This document shows, in pieces, positions 16,539 through 30,566 of a DNA stretch of 60,000 bases. Position 1 is the stretch's first letter. Each line of letters opens with the position of its first letter. The translations under genes were made by a program, and so were the position numbers. The notes below the pieces were generated by a model, which saw only the letters and a program-made list of their open reading frames with translations, searched no databases and was not told the DNA's origin. The DNA is from Lingula anatina (Eukaryota > Brachiopoda > Lingulata > Lingulida > Lingulidae): the NCBI RefSeq assembly GCF_001039355.2, contig NW_019773814.1, positions 219,838-279,837 of the forward strand, given 5' to 3'.

Positions 16539-18510
16539 ATTGGCTATATTTGAGTCTCAGTTCAGCATGCATTTGAATATGATGTAAATTATTGATTGCT
16601 ATTCATTACAGTAGCATATATATCATTCATTATCCTCTCTTCGTACACGTAGATAGGCCAAGCCCAAACAGACGTAAATACATTTTGTTTTTCTTTACTT
16701 TCCGGACCCTATAGGACCCCACACTGCACCGAGTCCCCCAGGGTCACTCACTCTAAAACCTATAGACTCTCGGACTCTGTTCATATCATGGGAACCTCAT
16801 AGAGAGCCGGTGACGGGCTATCATCTCTGGACCAAAGGCAAGAAGGGGAACAAGGACCTCATGTTAGGACCCGAGGCTCGAAACTACACGTTGAAGGGGC
16901 TAAGTACGCATTGTCAAAATAATAATAATAATAAACATTACAATAATAATAATTTACATGACAGTGAGGTTTGTTCAACCTGAATTTTAGAGATAATTGG
17001 AAAATACGAAGGCGTGCTGACAAGAGAAATAAGTTATCTGCATTCTCTGAAACTCAAGGTGGATTTATGTTACTTTTAAAGTATTTTCTCCTCCCCCGCC
17101 TTTCTCCTAAAAAGATTGTTTCTGATAGTTCTGCTTAAGACATTTAAAAAGTTCATATATTTCTTTGAAAGCAAATGTAGCCTAATGTTCCCTTTGTAAT
17201 TTATGTGTGTTAACTCTCAATCAATTGATTTTTATTTCGTTTGACTTATTTTCTGAAGAATCCTTTGTCAAATATGGATAATCGCTAATGCATCTGTAAT
17301 TGCAGTTTGCCTCAAATATATTTTTAGAAACGCACCAAGTAACCGGGAATCTTTGGCAATTTGACAAACGCCGTGAGATAGTTTGCTGATAAAATAAATT
17401 ATGAGGACAAATTCTTCAAAGGTGAATTGCAATTGTTGTAGACATCTAACAAGAGTCTAAAACAAGAAGAAAGTTTCTAGACTTTTATAGATAAGACTTT
17501 TTGCTGTTTTTCAGGGCCTAATGCAAAGTATCGAGTGAAGCTGTCTGTTTTTAATGGAGCCGGGGAGAGCGATTTTACTTACAAGAAAATCGTGCTACGT
17601 GAGTATTAGTCAACTCCAATGACACCTATCATGCGTGATTAAGTATTGATCTAAGGATATCTGTACACAGGTCGATTTTGCAAAATAAAAAAAAAAATTT
17701 GGATCCAAAATTGGTATAAATCTTTTGATCAAAATTTCGGTCCACTTCAGTTGAGGATAGTTACCCTTTATAATCCATTCTAAATATTACTGATTTCTCC
17801 TTTGTCATAAAAAAGTTATATTCCATTTTAATAGAATATTTCCGATTTGAATCGGATAAAAGTAGACTTAAATATGGGTTTAAGAGTTGAGACGTTTTTC
17901 AGCCTTAAGTTCTTTTGTTAAAGCGACACTGCGGCCTTTTTGCTTTCCTAACATTTCATCTGTAGAAGAAATAGGATGTGAGACAAGGAAAGGCACGTGA
18001 TAAGGCGAATTTTTCTGGTTTTTCAAGGCGAGAGTTGGATCCAAATTATCCAGATATTGTGCTTGTGCTTTAGGGCAATAAAAATTGGCACACTTTGTTG
18101 TCACCCTAGATCACTGCAGACCCACTGGGCAGAAAAAGCTCAGGTATGTTGGCTTGAACCCATCTAAGGGTATGGTGAGGGGGCCAGGATGATATTCCTT
18201 CTTTATTCCACTTGCCCTTTACTTATTTCTAAAACTGTTTTTCGCTTTAATTGCCCTCCCAGGTTTATTTGATAAAAAACAAGTGCACAGTTTGCTTACG
18301 AGTTCGGAAAGGTTAGTAATACAATTGCAATGTTATTCATTCGTCACTAGAAGTTTCTTGGGAGGAAACCACATTGCATTTGAATTTTTCACTTTTCCAG
18401 ACATTTCCATAAGCAACCTGTGGGTATTTATCGAAAAAATAACGGGGCTGAGTCATATACTGACCTTTATTCTGGGGCAAACTTCTCACAGACAATATTT
18501 TTATAGATGA
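13180..18510 (+). CDS. Secreted Frizzled-CRD plus fibronectin type III protein
   Basis: Exon 1 (13180-13624) codes a signal peptide (residues 1-25, hydrophobic core ILLKLLCILHIV) and a complete Frizzled-type cysteine-rich domain. Its ten cysteines run from Cys32 and include the family features N-x-T glycosylation, L-P-N and P-P-C-x-x-L-C. The exon ends in phase 1 at a GAC|GTAAGT donor. Exon 2 (16715-16903) and exon 3 (17515-17598), both phase 1 to phase 1, together give one fibronectin type III domain (about 154-239). It shows ISWEP (Trp174), TGYHLW, a YTLKGLRP turn and YRVKLSVFNGAGES. Frizzled CRDs bind Wnt ligands or lipids, so a secreted Wnt modulator is a plausible role by inference. The last exon (18263-18510, tentative) begins after a CCCTCCCAG acceptor in the required phase, is open for 82 codons, and is followed by AATAAA at 18544. 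Total would be 321 aa. If exon 1 is not spliced, a stop at 13648-13650 gives a CRD-only protein of 156 aa. Exons 1-3 are well supported; exon 4 is weak. Confidence 0.78.
16175..16213. repeat. (CT)n microsatellite
   Basis: A CT dinucleotide run of about 39 bp in intron 1 of the CRD-FN3 gene. Confidence 0.95.
16506..16538. repeat. (CA)n microsatellite
   Basis: A CA dinucleotide run of about 33 bp in intron 1 of the CRD-FN3 gene, about 180 bp before exon 2. Confidence 0.95.
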
Positions 18511-18543
18511 GGTCCACGACGTGCTATCAATATAACTGGCAAT

Positions 18544-18549
18544 AATAAA
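18544..18549 (+). terminator. Possible poly(A) signal of the CRD-FN3 gene
   Basis: An AATAAA hexamer 34 bp after the stop codon of the tentative last exon. It is a short motif in AT-rich DNA and is only suggestive. Confidence 0.35.
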
Positions 18550-19895
18550 ACCTGGTGTTCATAGAGTTGGGCATACGTACATCCACCTGGCTCTACTGTG
18601 AGCGCTAATGTTGGAATACAAAGGGCAAAACAGTTCACGGACATACACCGTTTGGATTAGCAACACTTCCCAATTGCTCCCATTACCAAAATAATTGGCA
18701 GTGCCATCAAAGCAAATATTCTAGAAATTTTCCTAATATCAAAGCAAAACGGAAACTGCATAAAACTGAGTTGAAACAAAAGGAAAAACAGCTATACTAA
18801 ACAGAAACATTATATGGTAAAATCTTGGTCCCAGAATGAGACAACTATAATATTTGTTTGTTTCTTTCTCATAATGGGAAAGTATTGTGGTGAAATCTTA
18901 AAACGGTATATAAAGACTGATCCTTCTTTCTCGTTGCATTAAAAGATATCTTTTTAAAAACAACAGAAAAGCCCTTTTCTCTCATAACAGCACGCGAGAG
19001 ACATTTAAAAATAAGAATGAAAAAAATTCGAAAATTTACTTATCTGATGCATTTGTTTCGCCCATTATTTTCTTGTGTGGTTACAAAACTGTGAAGTTAT
19101 TTTGTAGAAGTTTTCTGAATCAGTCTAATTGTGTACCCTTAATCGCAGATGCATTACAATTGTGTTGTAGTTTATTATGTGATTATGTGATTCTTTCTTC
19201 ATCCAGCATCAATGCGAGTAAAGGTGGCGTGGTTAACCAGCTATTGTAGCTTTTCCTATATTCAGTATCAGTGCCTTACGTAGAAATTCCCTTATGTTTG
19301 TCAGTGCGTGCGCGCAAGCGTGTGCAAGAGGATTTTTGCATCGACGAATATGTGTATTCATATACATGTACAGCTATTGCGAATGCAATTATATGCGAAA
19401 TGTGAAAGGGTGTGTGTCAACAAACATTACTGAGTGCGCATGTCGGGTAACATGTTTGTTGTTGACCATAACAAATAAAAACACGTGGCTTAACAGTTGG
19501 TAAAGTGTTGGAAATAGTTCTTTTTTTAGATCCAATTCCTTTAATTTGATAAATATCGGCGGCCCAATGCGTGACTCACCTTCTGTTAGTAAAATCTTGG
19601 GAACACTTACACAACTAACAAGTCCAGTTGGTACGTGTTTTTGCACCAGTGCATCGTAAAAGTCATTTGCTGTCGAAAAAAAATTACCCACGGAGAAACT
19701 GCTCTGTAACTCAATATTTCAATGGTTTTACAATTGTACTTTGTGCTTGTTGTCTGTCTATGCAGCAACGTGAGATCATCTGCACTGATTTAGGGCGCTA
19801 TTTATTCAGTAATAATAGCTCAGTAAGATTCTGGCCGGGAGCAAATCGGAACCGCGTGTATCAGAAAGAAGCAGTCGATCTAGAACCCTAGAAGG

Positions 19896-19905
19896 TATAT
19901 AAATA
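19896..19905 (+). promoter_or_regulatory. TATA box of the second Frizzled-CRD gene
   Basis: TATATAAATA lies 139 bp before the start codon at 20044. A start site near 19927 would leave a 5' UTR of about 115 nt that ends in an A-rich stretch. The match to the TATA consensus is good and the spacing is plausible. Confidence 0.65.
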
Positions 19906-20043
19906 CGAGCTGCATGGACAAACCCGCGTTCTATTCTTAACCGCTACGTGGTGAGTTTATTTGGCTAGTCTTCTTAAAGAGAAGAGAGCCCGGCTAAAAT
20001 CAACTTTCGCTTTAAATAAGTAAAAAAAAAAAAACTGAGAAAG

Positions 20044-23000
20044 ATGTCGAAGAAAATATTCTGCTGTGCGGTTCTCTGGTGCGGTTTGACAATAGCTGCA
20101 GTGTCGGCTGTCAGCTACCAGTGCGAGGAGACGAAAATCCCAATGTGTATGTCCTACACCAACAAGACTATTGTGCCGAACGTGCTGGGTTACACAAGGC
20201 AGGACTATGCGGCTTTAGAGCTCATCTTTTTCGAACCTCTTGTGAAGATGAAATGTTCGCCCTACCTCCACCGCTTTTTGTGCGGCATGTACACACCGAT
20301 GTGCGACCGTTACGGCCTGGCCGATAAACCGACGCCTCCCTGTCGGAGCATCTGCCGTGCGGCCAAAACCGCGTGCGAGCGAGACATGTACAAGTACGGG
20401 ATCGTGTGGCCGGAGAACTTTAACTGCGAGAGTCTCCCGGACGATATAGCGGACCCTATTGGTACTCGCTGCGTTGGCAAGCTGGCCCTGATGATCCCTG
20501 GGTTGGGGTTAGGTATCATGTCACGCCAGGGGAACGGCAATGTCCAACTAGAAGAAAAAGAGGGTGAGTTTTAACCCCCCCCTCCCCCAGCTTCAGCGGG
20601 CCTGAGGTGGTAGCATGTTAAACTGGTATCCTGGTGCTTAAAAATGCGTTGTCAAAACTACAGGTGATGTGACTTGCATCTCCCATCCCAAATTTCGACT
20701 GAGTGTACTATCATATTATATCGATGTAAGTCATAGTCTGTTGTTGTTGTTTATTCATTTGTTTGCAAAAAAGGTTATGTTAAAGAAACATTAAGTTAAT
20801 CTTTAGCGACGTATAGAAAACGTCTGGAAAGGAAAAATAATGTAAAAGAAATCTGAATAAAAAATAATAGTGAAGACCGATTGGGAGATTATAGGCCTAT
20901 TATTCACCTATCGAGGTCAGGTCTTATTTCTCCCGTGCACCGTTGACAGTGGTTCGGCTAGGGTCTCTGTGGTGACCTATGTTTCTTTTACATTACATCT
21001 TAATTGAAATAAAACTATGGTTAATTTGTATGAGAAATAGCCTGGGCCATAGCGTGCTAACCGCAGTGTTTTTGCTTTTAAAAGGTTACACGTGATCGTG
21101 CGAATTCACAACAACTCGCTGGAGACATAAGTTAATACCCTGTAAATTTAATCATTAGATTTTAAATCAAAACGTATGTACTCTGGTAAACCTCTAATTT
21201 GACGAACAGAAACTTGGCATAGAAAGAGAAAAGGCAGTGAGGTAATGCAAAGTCAGCTGAAACATTTGTGATTCATAAATATTTTGGTTATGTTCGACCT
21301 ATATTTTACAATTAGTGTTTCGAAAAGCTTATTTTCGATTATTTGATCATAACGATTGAACTACGCAGAAACCAGGTTAGATTTCTGTCACTTAAGACGA
21401 TGAACATTGATTTTTTACTGGTCACCATTTTAGGAAAGGGTGCACTTTTTTTATCAGAATGCCCAATCAATATTATACATGTAATTTGCTTCATAGGTCT
21501 TAGGTGGAAAATATCTCCATTAAGATTTTTCCAGTCGCTTTCAGTATAATCTTACAAAATTTTATAAAGAAACATGGCATAAGTATTTATGCTCTCTTCT
21601 AGTAACAGTGAACAGTAGTACTGTTTCTATTTTAAAAGACATTTGACTTTTCAACCAGGGACAGACTTCCGTTCCTATAAACTTGATTATCTGGAATAGT
21701 TTAGTATAATCTCTTGCAGACAATTTGCAAACGAGATTGTACACCGGAAGAGTAATGTTACTACAGCGAGTTCCAATATATTCTTTCTGTTAGTGTGCTG
21801 TATTTAGAGAAATAAGGCACATGGGCCGTGGAACTACGCAGGATTTCTACTTAACACAGCGAATAACTCATTTATGTAATTTTCTACTTAAAGTGTAAAC
21901 CTGTGTAAAGTTTTATTTTTGGTAGCATTGCCACTGTGATGCTGCACGACCCTTGTTAGTAAAACTAGTACTTAAAATTAAGTCTTTTAAATAGAAAATT
22001 GATGGCACAAAGCTCGAATTCACAAATAGCATCTGTAAGAGATACTCCGGTACATGCACTGCTGTTAGTTACTCCGCAAGATTCACAGTGAATGATACAG
22101 AAAAGAAATAAATGTTTTTGGCATATTAACAAAGTCTGTAATTTTAAAGATTATTATCCATTCATTTTAGGTTAGAAAGGACAATTGAAGGATTGATTAA
22201 AGAATTGCTTCTAACACTCTAAACACCGAGTGCAACTACCGCCCTGTGAATGTACGTCCCGCGTGTCACAGAGTGCTTTTAATCCAGAACACAGATCAGG
22301 CGGTGCGTTAAAAGTGAACAAAAAGACAACTGTAATACGCAAGAAAAAGAAAAGTTTAACTACCTATTGGGTATTTCAATCAGAGAGAAACTTGCTAAGC
22401 CTCGCCCCCGCCACAAATCTTGACCAGAAAGTCTTTGTGCTGTGTCCAATCTCTTAGGGTGCTTTCCCAGAGATTTAGATCGATCTAAAGATTAAGTTTT
22501 AGATCGACCTAACTCCCTGGGGGTTCAGGCTAAATTGCAGTCAGCCGAGCGGACACCATAGTTAATTACCCCCTTACAGCTTTTAGTAGGCGGGACAGAC
22601 GCTTAAGCCGGCCAAGCTGACAGTAATCTAGTGAGACTCCCCACAGGGATAGATCGATCTAAAAATCTATGGAAATGGGGTGTTAGGCGAAGGTCCAGTA
22701 GTCATACAATCGCCAGAGGTCAGCGTGCAGAAGGAAAACATTTTCCGTAGACAAATAAACTTAGTCTGGTTTCTGATTTTCCTGATATCAAGTCCAGTGA
22801 CCCATCGTCTAGTCTTGATTAAAAGTTTACCTTTGCAGAGACTTCTTTGCTTTTCACGTGTGAACCACCACGTGTATTTGGCCTCATAGGCTCCATTCAG
22901 AATAGGGGATTGACTGTATGGCGACCCACTACAAAGCTTGCTGTCTAATCCGCAAATAGACATGAATAGACATTCCGTGGGGAAGTATTCAAGTGGGTCG

Positions 23001-25507
23001 GCCATATTTGACCCTGAGACTAGTTAGTCCCCTATTCTGAGTGGGGCCATAGGACCATACTCACACAATTACAGGGTGCTGATGGGACGTGAAATTAAAA
23101 AAATTAATTTACATGCCTGGTCGAATGTTTCGCCAACCGAAAATTGGTCTTAGCCGAGGCTTCTCTGATCATAGCCGACTAAGTTGAAAAAAAATTGAAG
23201 GCCATCCTACCTCCATTTTCGATGTTTTACTTTCGCCACGAGGGCTAATTTTGACTGTTCTGACATTGATTTTTTACTGACGGTAGTAACAATACTTCAA
23301 CTAGTACTTCAACTTCATTTTTTGTGCGCCAATTTTTAGCAAAACTCTTACAGAACAATATGGCAAAGCCGAATTAAAACGTAGTCGGCTGTCCACGTCT
23401 AGTTAACTATAGTCTCCGCTAAAGCCTGTAAATTCAGATTGTTTAAAACAGTTCCCAGGTAATACTACCCCTTTATCACATGCACTCAGGTGGTAATGCA
23501 ACTAACGTACTACAACACATCGTCTGCAGCAGCTCGACAAATTTGACACCAGAGACGAGAGAAATCAGTGTAAACCAGCAAAACATTTCCCAACCTATTG
23601 TATTGTGATTAGTAATACCCAAGCGATACTAATCTAATAAAAACTTTAATTGTATTGCAGCCAGATTCAGCGCTGGTGTTCACGTCGATAACATGCACCG
23701 GTACTCTCTACGCGTGTGTACGTTCTTTGAACAAAGCGTCTGGAACTTTATCCCAGCTGCTGCTAAAAAATTACGAAACATTGCATCAAATCGCGATTGT
23801 TTTTAAACATTAGGTAAAATTTGAATTGATTGTCTTCATTTCATACACGGCTGAGTGAACTTGGAGTTGTTCAACAAGGCGTAAGGTCGGCGAGAGTATA
23901 TAACAACTAATCTGGAGTAAAGATGCTGTAGATCTAGCCCCTTTCTAGAAGTTAATAATAATTTCACAATGTTCTGATGTAGGCCTATGTCTCTCCTAGA
24001 TGGCTGGGAAAATGGTGTTCTCAATGCAATGTGACTATCTTGCTTACTTCTTTAGGAGAAAGAGAGAAAAAATCAAAATGATAAAAGTAACAGACATTAT
24101 TTACACCGATATTTAATCTCTTCCCCAGCCGAGAGCGAAAAGAAAGAAGAGCAGACGATAACCAGCCGTGACGACCCCTTGACGGCAACGTCGCAAGGGC
24201 ACAACCACCTTACTCACGATACACACGATCCCAGACCGCATAATACTCTCGACAAAAAGAACGGCATCTCCCCGCGCCGCTACGATATCAAGGAATATGG
24301 AGAACCGTACTACTTTAGTGGCTGGGTGGATGTACAGGGTCAAGGAGCGGCCAACGACTACTGCAGGTATACAGGGGTGAAACTAGTACTTTGATATATG
24401 AAAATAGCTAACACTGCTTTAATGATGCACTGATGAAAATATTTCCACATCTTTCTCTGTGATGTGCCCAATGAATTATAACTGCTTATATCATTACCCT
24501 TTTTAGTACAAAAAAATTTAAAAAAAAAAAAAAAAAAGAAGAGACTGAAATCAATTAAGAAGCGGCAAAATTGTTACGAAGGGAAAAAGCTACTCTAAAA
24601 ACCATAAAATGTTCTAGCCATAAAACTTACTCAAAAACATGACAGCGTCGTGTATATATAACGTTACTCTTAGCCTGCCCTCTGATATCATGCCCCCCCC
24701 CCCCCCAAATACTTTACAAAGTCACCCTGGTTTTCAACATATTTGTACATGTAACAGACTACTAACACACGCTGTGGTCAGAGAGCACTCTTTGCTTTAT
24801 AATCATACTAAACAAATATTTCCCGTTAAACAAAAATTATGTCCGACATCGAATTTGGTTTGGGATTAACTTCTCATATAATAAGTGAAAACAAATTAAA
24901 CTGAACTGCCTTTTTTTTCTTTTTCAGAGTCATCGGGCGTGGCCGCTCCAGCTTTCTGTCATGCGCACTGGCGGGCACCCACAGTGAAAGACATTTCTAC
25001 GTCTCGGAGAAAGGGTTCAACGTCGGTTGGAGGGATACCTGGTTTATGAGGGACATGGACGACGATGGGAGAGACGATTACTGCAGGTTTAAATATTTTG
25101 ATATTTTTTATCTTGTTTGGTTTTGATCACAGAAAATGGTTAACAAGTTATATGTACTCCTTCGATTTTTAGTCAAAAACATGCTATACTTTATTGCAAT
25201 CACTCATACATTGGCGGCATAAGATGGGTTGTTTAAGAGATCCAGGCACGGGGCTCTTTGCCTTCTGGTACTTTGATAATACATATCACAATCAGTTGTC
25301 CAAAGCAATTGCGTTTTCGCAGCTAATGCATTCTATTTTTCTTTCAGATGTGTTGGGTCAAAAACCCATTCGAGGGTTTCCTGTATGAAGGCAGGCGACA
25401 GAGGTTTCTACGGTAGTATTACTCAGCGAGGCAGTCAATACACCTTTGACGTTCCAGGAACCGATAACTGTCACCGCAAGCGAGTCAATCCCTATTTTGG
25501 GTTATAA
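20044..25507 (+). CDS. Secreted Frizzled-CRD protein with C-terminal DYCR repeats
   Basis: Four exons: 20044-20563, 24129-24366, 24928-25086 and 25348-25507. All have GT-AG borders and they close in frame to 358 aa. Residues 1-22 are a signal peptide. Residues 27-142 are a Frizzled-type CRD with the full set of ten cysteines (Cys27, then P-M-C, M-K-C, F-L-C, P-M-C, P-P-C-R-S-I-C, T-A-C, F-N-C, T-R-C). A charged, His/Thr-rich linker follows (about 165-225). The C-terminus has two related units of the form W-x-x-D-x-x-x-x-G-x-x-D-Y-C-R-x-x-G, each followed by S-C-x-x-A-G. The second holds D-M-D-D-D-G-R-D-D, which looks like a calcium-binding loop of the kind found in FG-GAP/VCBS repeats. Both internal repeat introns interrupt the Arg codon of DYC-R in phase 2. 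There is no NTR domain, so it is not a standard sFRP, and no transmembrane segment. A role in Wnt binding or extracellular matrix is inference. Confidence 0.88.
22457..22682 (+). mobile_element. MITE copy 1, PIF/Harbinger-like
   Basis: A 226-bp element with imperfect terminal inverted repeats of about 25 bp, built around CCCAGAGATT and AGATCGATC. It is flanked by TTA on both sides (22454-22456 and 22683-22685). A second copy in reverse orientation lies at 56460-56676. No coding capacity. A 3-bp TTA/TAA target duplication is the mark of PIF/Harbinger elements. It sits in intron 1 of the second Frizzled-CRD gene. Confidence 0.85.
22889..23048. mobile_element. Short inverted-repeat element (MITE-like)
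   Basis: A 160-bp segment whose first 21 bp and last 21 bp are inverted copies with two mismatches. They share CAGAATAGGGGA. ATA is present on both flanks (22886-22888 and 23049-23051), a possible target duplication. No coding capacity. It lies about 200 bp from the Harbinger-like element in the same intron. Confidence 0.75.
24129..25507 (+). other. DYCR repeat region, exons 2-4
   Basis: Exon 3 (24928-25086, 159 nt) is a phase 2 to phase 2 exon. It runs from the last base of the Arg codon in one DYCR motif to the same point in the next, so one exon equals one repeat unit of 53 residues. Each unit carries an S-C pair and a conserved Gly-Trp or Trp-Phe before the acidic loop. Exon 4 finishes the last unit with S-C-M-K-A-G and a final D-N-C. 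This arrangement indicates growth by exon duplication. Confidence 0.75.
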
Positions 25508-26872
25508 ATTTAGATTTGTAACGCCAGAAACATGTCACAGTCAGGGATAATTTTATTTTTAAATCAAAGGTTCAAAAATTTCTGTTCTCGGCTTCTATAC
25601 CCAAGTGCTGTGCACTTTTTTAAAAGGCCGTCTCAGGCTCGATTTGTAAATATCAAGAGCTCATATCTTTCAACACACAAGTTGATTCAAATGTAGCTAA
25701 TTTTGTCGATTGAGATCCGAGGATAACAGGATTGTGAGCCATTGCAGTGACAAACACTGCACACTTCGTGTTGGTAGAAAACGGGCACTTAGGACGTTGG
25801 AGGCCTCACGGTTGGTCAGGAAGCAAAGACGAGTTTCCCCTTCAAAGGACCATGGTGCAAGCTTCACCAAAGAACTCTAGACCAAAATTTTGTCTCGACT
25901 TTTAGAGTACAAGTTTTGGTCTTTTTCAATGCTAGATAAATGCGAAGTAGTCCACTAGAAGTAACTATTGACCTTAATTATGTGCCGTTTGTCTTTTAAA
26001 ACCATCTTATATCTTTTTTTCCTTCAAGCTTAAACGAACTTTTGGACTAATTCTTTGGTAAAACAAGCACATCATTTTTTGTACAAGCAAATGTCTGTAT
26101 GGACACTGTGAAAAGAAATCTGTCCTGTGAAACTCACATTGGATGACAGCTGAGCAAGTGTCAATCAGAAACTTTACAATCTTGACATGGTAGCTATTAG
26201 AATATTCAATTTCTATACAAATTGGAAATTTTTGGATATGAATTAAAAGGCATGAAACAGACGTATTTTTAGTTGTGCAATTAATGCAACAATCCAACGA
26301 TGGGCAAATGAAATTATTGTAGTTGGTCTAAACAGGTCTAATTACTCAGCTCATCATTTTAAAGGATTCCAACCCCAGTGTCTTCAACTCCCCTCACCTC
26401 CCGTTCATACCTCATATATTAGTTGTTTTTTTTTTGGATAGAAACAAAATTCTACATTCATGAATTCTAGTGAAGCTCACCAGATATATAATGACAAATA
26501 ATTCACATAGAAAACTATTTAAATATGAGTATATATAAATGTATATTTGCAACTCAATTCCAAGTATTCACTGTCCATAATGTATCCCACAAACTGCCCA
26601 GTAAGATCATCCAAACAAGTCCAGCTTCTTGGAAAAATTGTTGCTTCGGTTATGAAATGATTAAATTCTACACTGTACAAAAATTTACATCTAAGACAAC
26701 ATCGGATGACACCAGAAATTACACATAAAATGACGTCCTCATTCAAGGGTATTATGTTATATAATATACTGCATTCACAATATAAATCCTTTCAGTCAGA
26801 CAGACTGTTACAGACTGTAATAAAATTATTACACTGGTGAGTCATCAAGTCTTCCTTTCTTTCTGGAAGGCT

Positions 26873-29548
<2,676 letters not shown>

Positions 29549-29692
29549 TCACTAACAAATAAAAACCTTTATAAGATAATCGGAGTTTCGCAAACTGCTT
29601 TAAGTCGAAAATCTTAATTTAACGTCTTGCAGTATCTCGAGATGGCTCCGATGACAAAGGTGCTCTAAAATTCCGCGGGAGACGGCTTCTTC

Positions 29693-29817
29693 GCGCCAAA
29701 TCACTTAAAATGGCGGGAACTATTTATAGCCTTTGTTTTGATTGGTTTGATTGGACAAGTTCTGACTTGCCTTGGAGTTCCCGGAAGTCTCGCGAACGCA
29801 AGTAACAAATCTCGCGA
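29693..29817. promoter_or_regulatory. Shared PCNA/MICU1 promoter region
   Basis: Within 125 bp lie two E2F-type motifs (GCGCCAAA at 29693-29700, GGCGGGAA at 29712-29719), two inverted CCAAT boxes (ATTGG near 29739 and 29749), an ETS motif CCGGAAGT at 29781-29788, and two TCTCGCGA motifs (29788-29795 and 29810-29817). They are about 160-285 bp upstream of the PCNA start. MICU1 starts on the other strand at 30567, probably after a 5' UTR intron that ends at TTTAG near 30552. E2F sites are the known drivers of S-phase PCNA expression. Assignment of each site to one gene is inference. Confidence 0.72.
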
Positions 29818-30566
29818 TAACCAACATGGTGGTAAGGTGGACAAAATAATATCAACAAAAAGTATTTTCTTCCACGATCTTGTCTACATCAATGACAGAT
29901 TAGAATTAGCACTCTCTGGTAAGAACAACTCAGCTGTTAGATGGAAGAAGTGAAATTAATGTTATTGAAGTCCTAACATTTATTGAGAACATTAAAGCAT
30001 TATTACTGCTGCATGCGCAGCAGGTAGTGGGCAGTCCAGTGTCTAAACATTCGACTTTCTCTCATTTCATAATATGGCAAAGTATAGTCAACTCTTACGC
30101 GTCATAAACTAAATAAATGCATTTTCCACTATCCAGTTTAATACAGTTATAACATTATATATTTTGTATACCTCTCTTGTGAGGGGCTAGCGCATGCTAC
30201 TCAACTCGTGTTATCCCCATACGGTACATGAGTTTACAGATTTACTTCGAATTTGACTAAACAGATAAAATATTTAAACTACTATTTAAACTACAACTTT
30301 TTTCTTTTATGGCTAAAATCGAGTGTTATATAAATATCTTTTACTGTATGTTTATTAGGCAATAACAAGCACTGTGCATTATTTTGTTTAGCACAGTACA
30401 GGTAATTATTGTTATAATTAAATAGCTCAAGACAAACCGAGGGAACTACACGTACCTTCAAGAAAGTATATGTGGGTATACATCATTGATGTAATTAATT
30501 AGTCTATGAAAATGAATATTCATTGCTTTAACATTATTTTATTTGTGATTTAGGTGAAAAACAACC

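Noticed and set aside
19945-20043. Possible 5' UTR intron before the second Frizzled-CRD gene, from a GTGAGT at 19950
   Set aside because: No good acceptor was seen before the start codon at 20044, so an unspliced leader is simpler.
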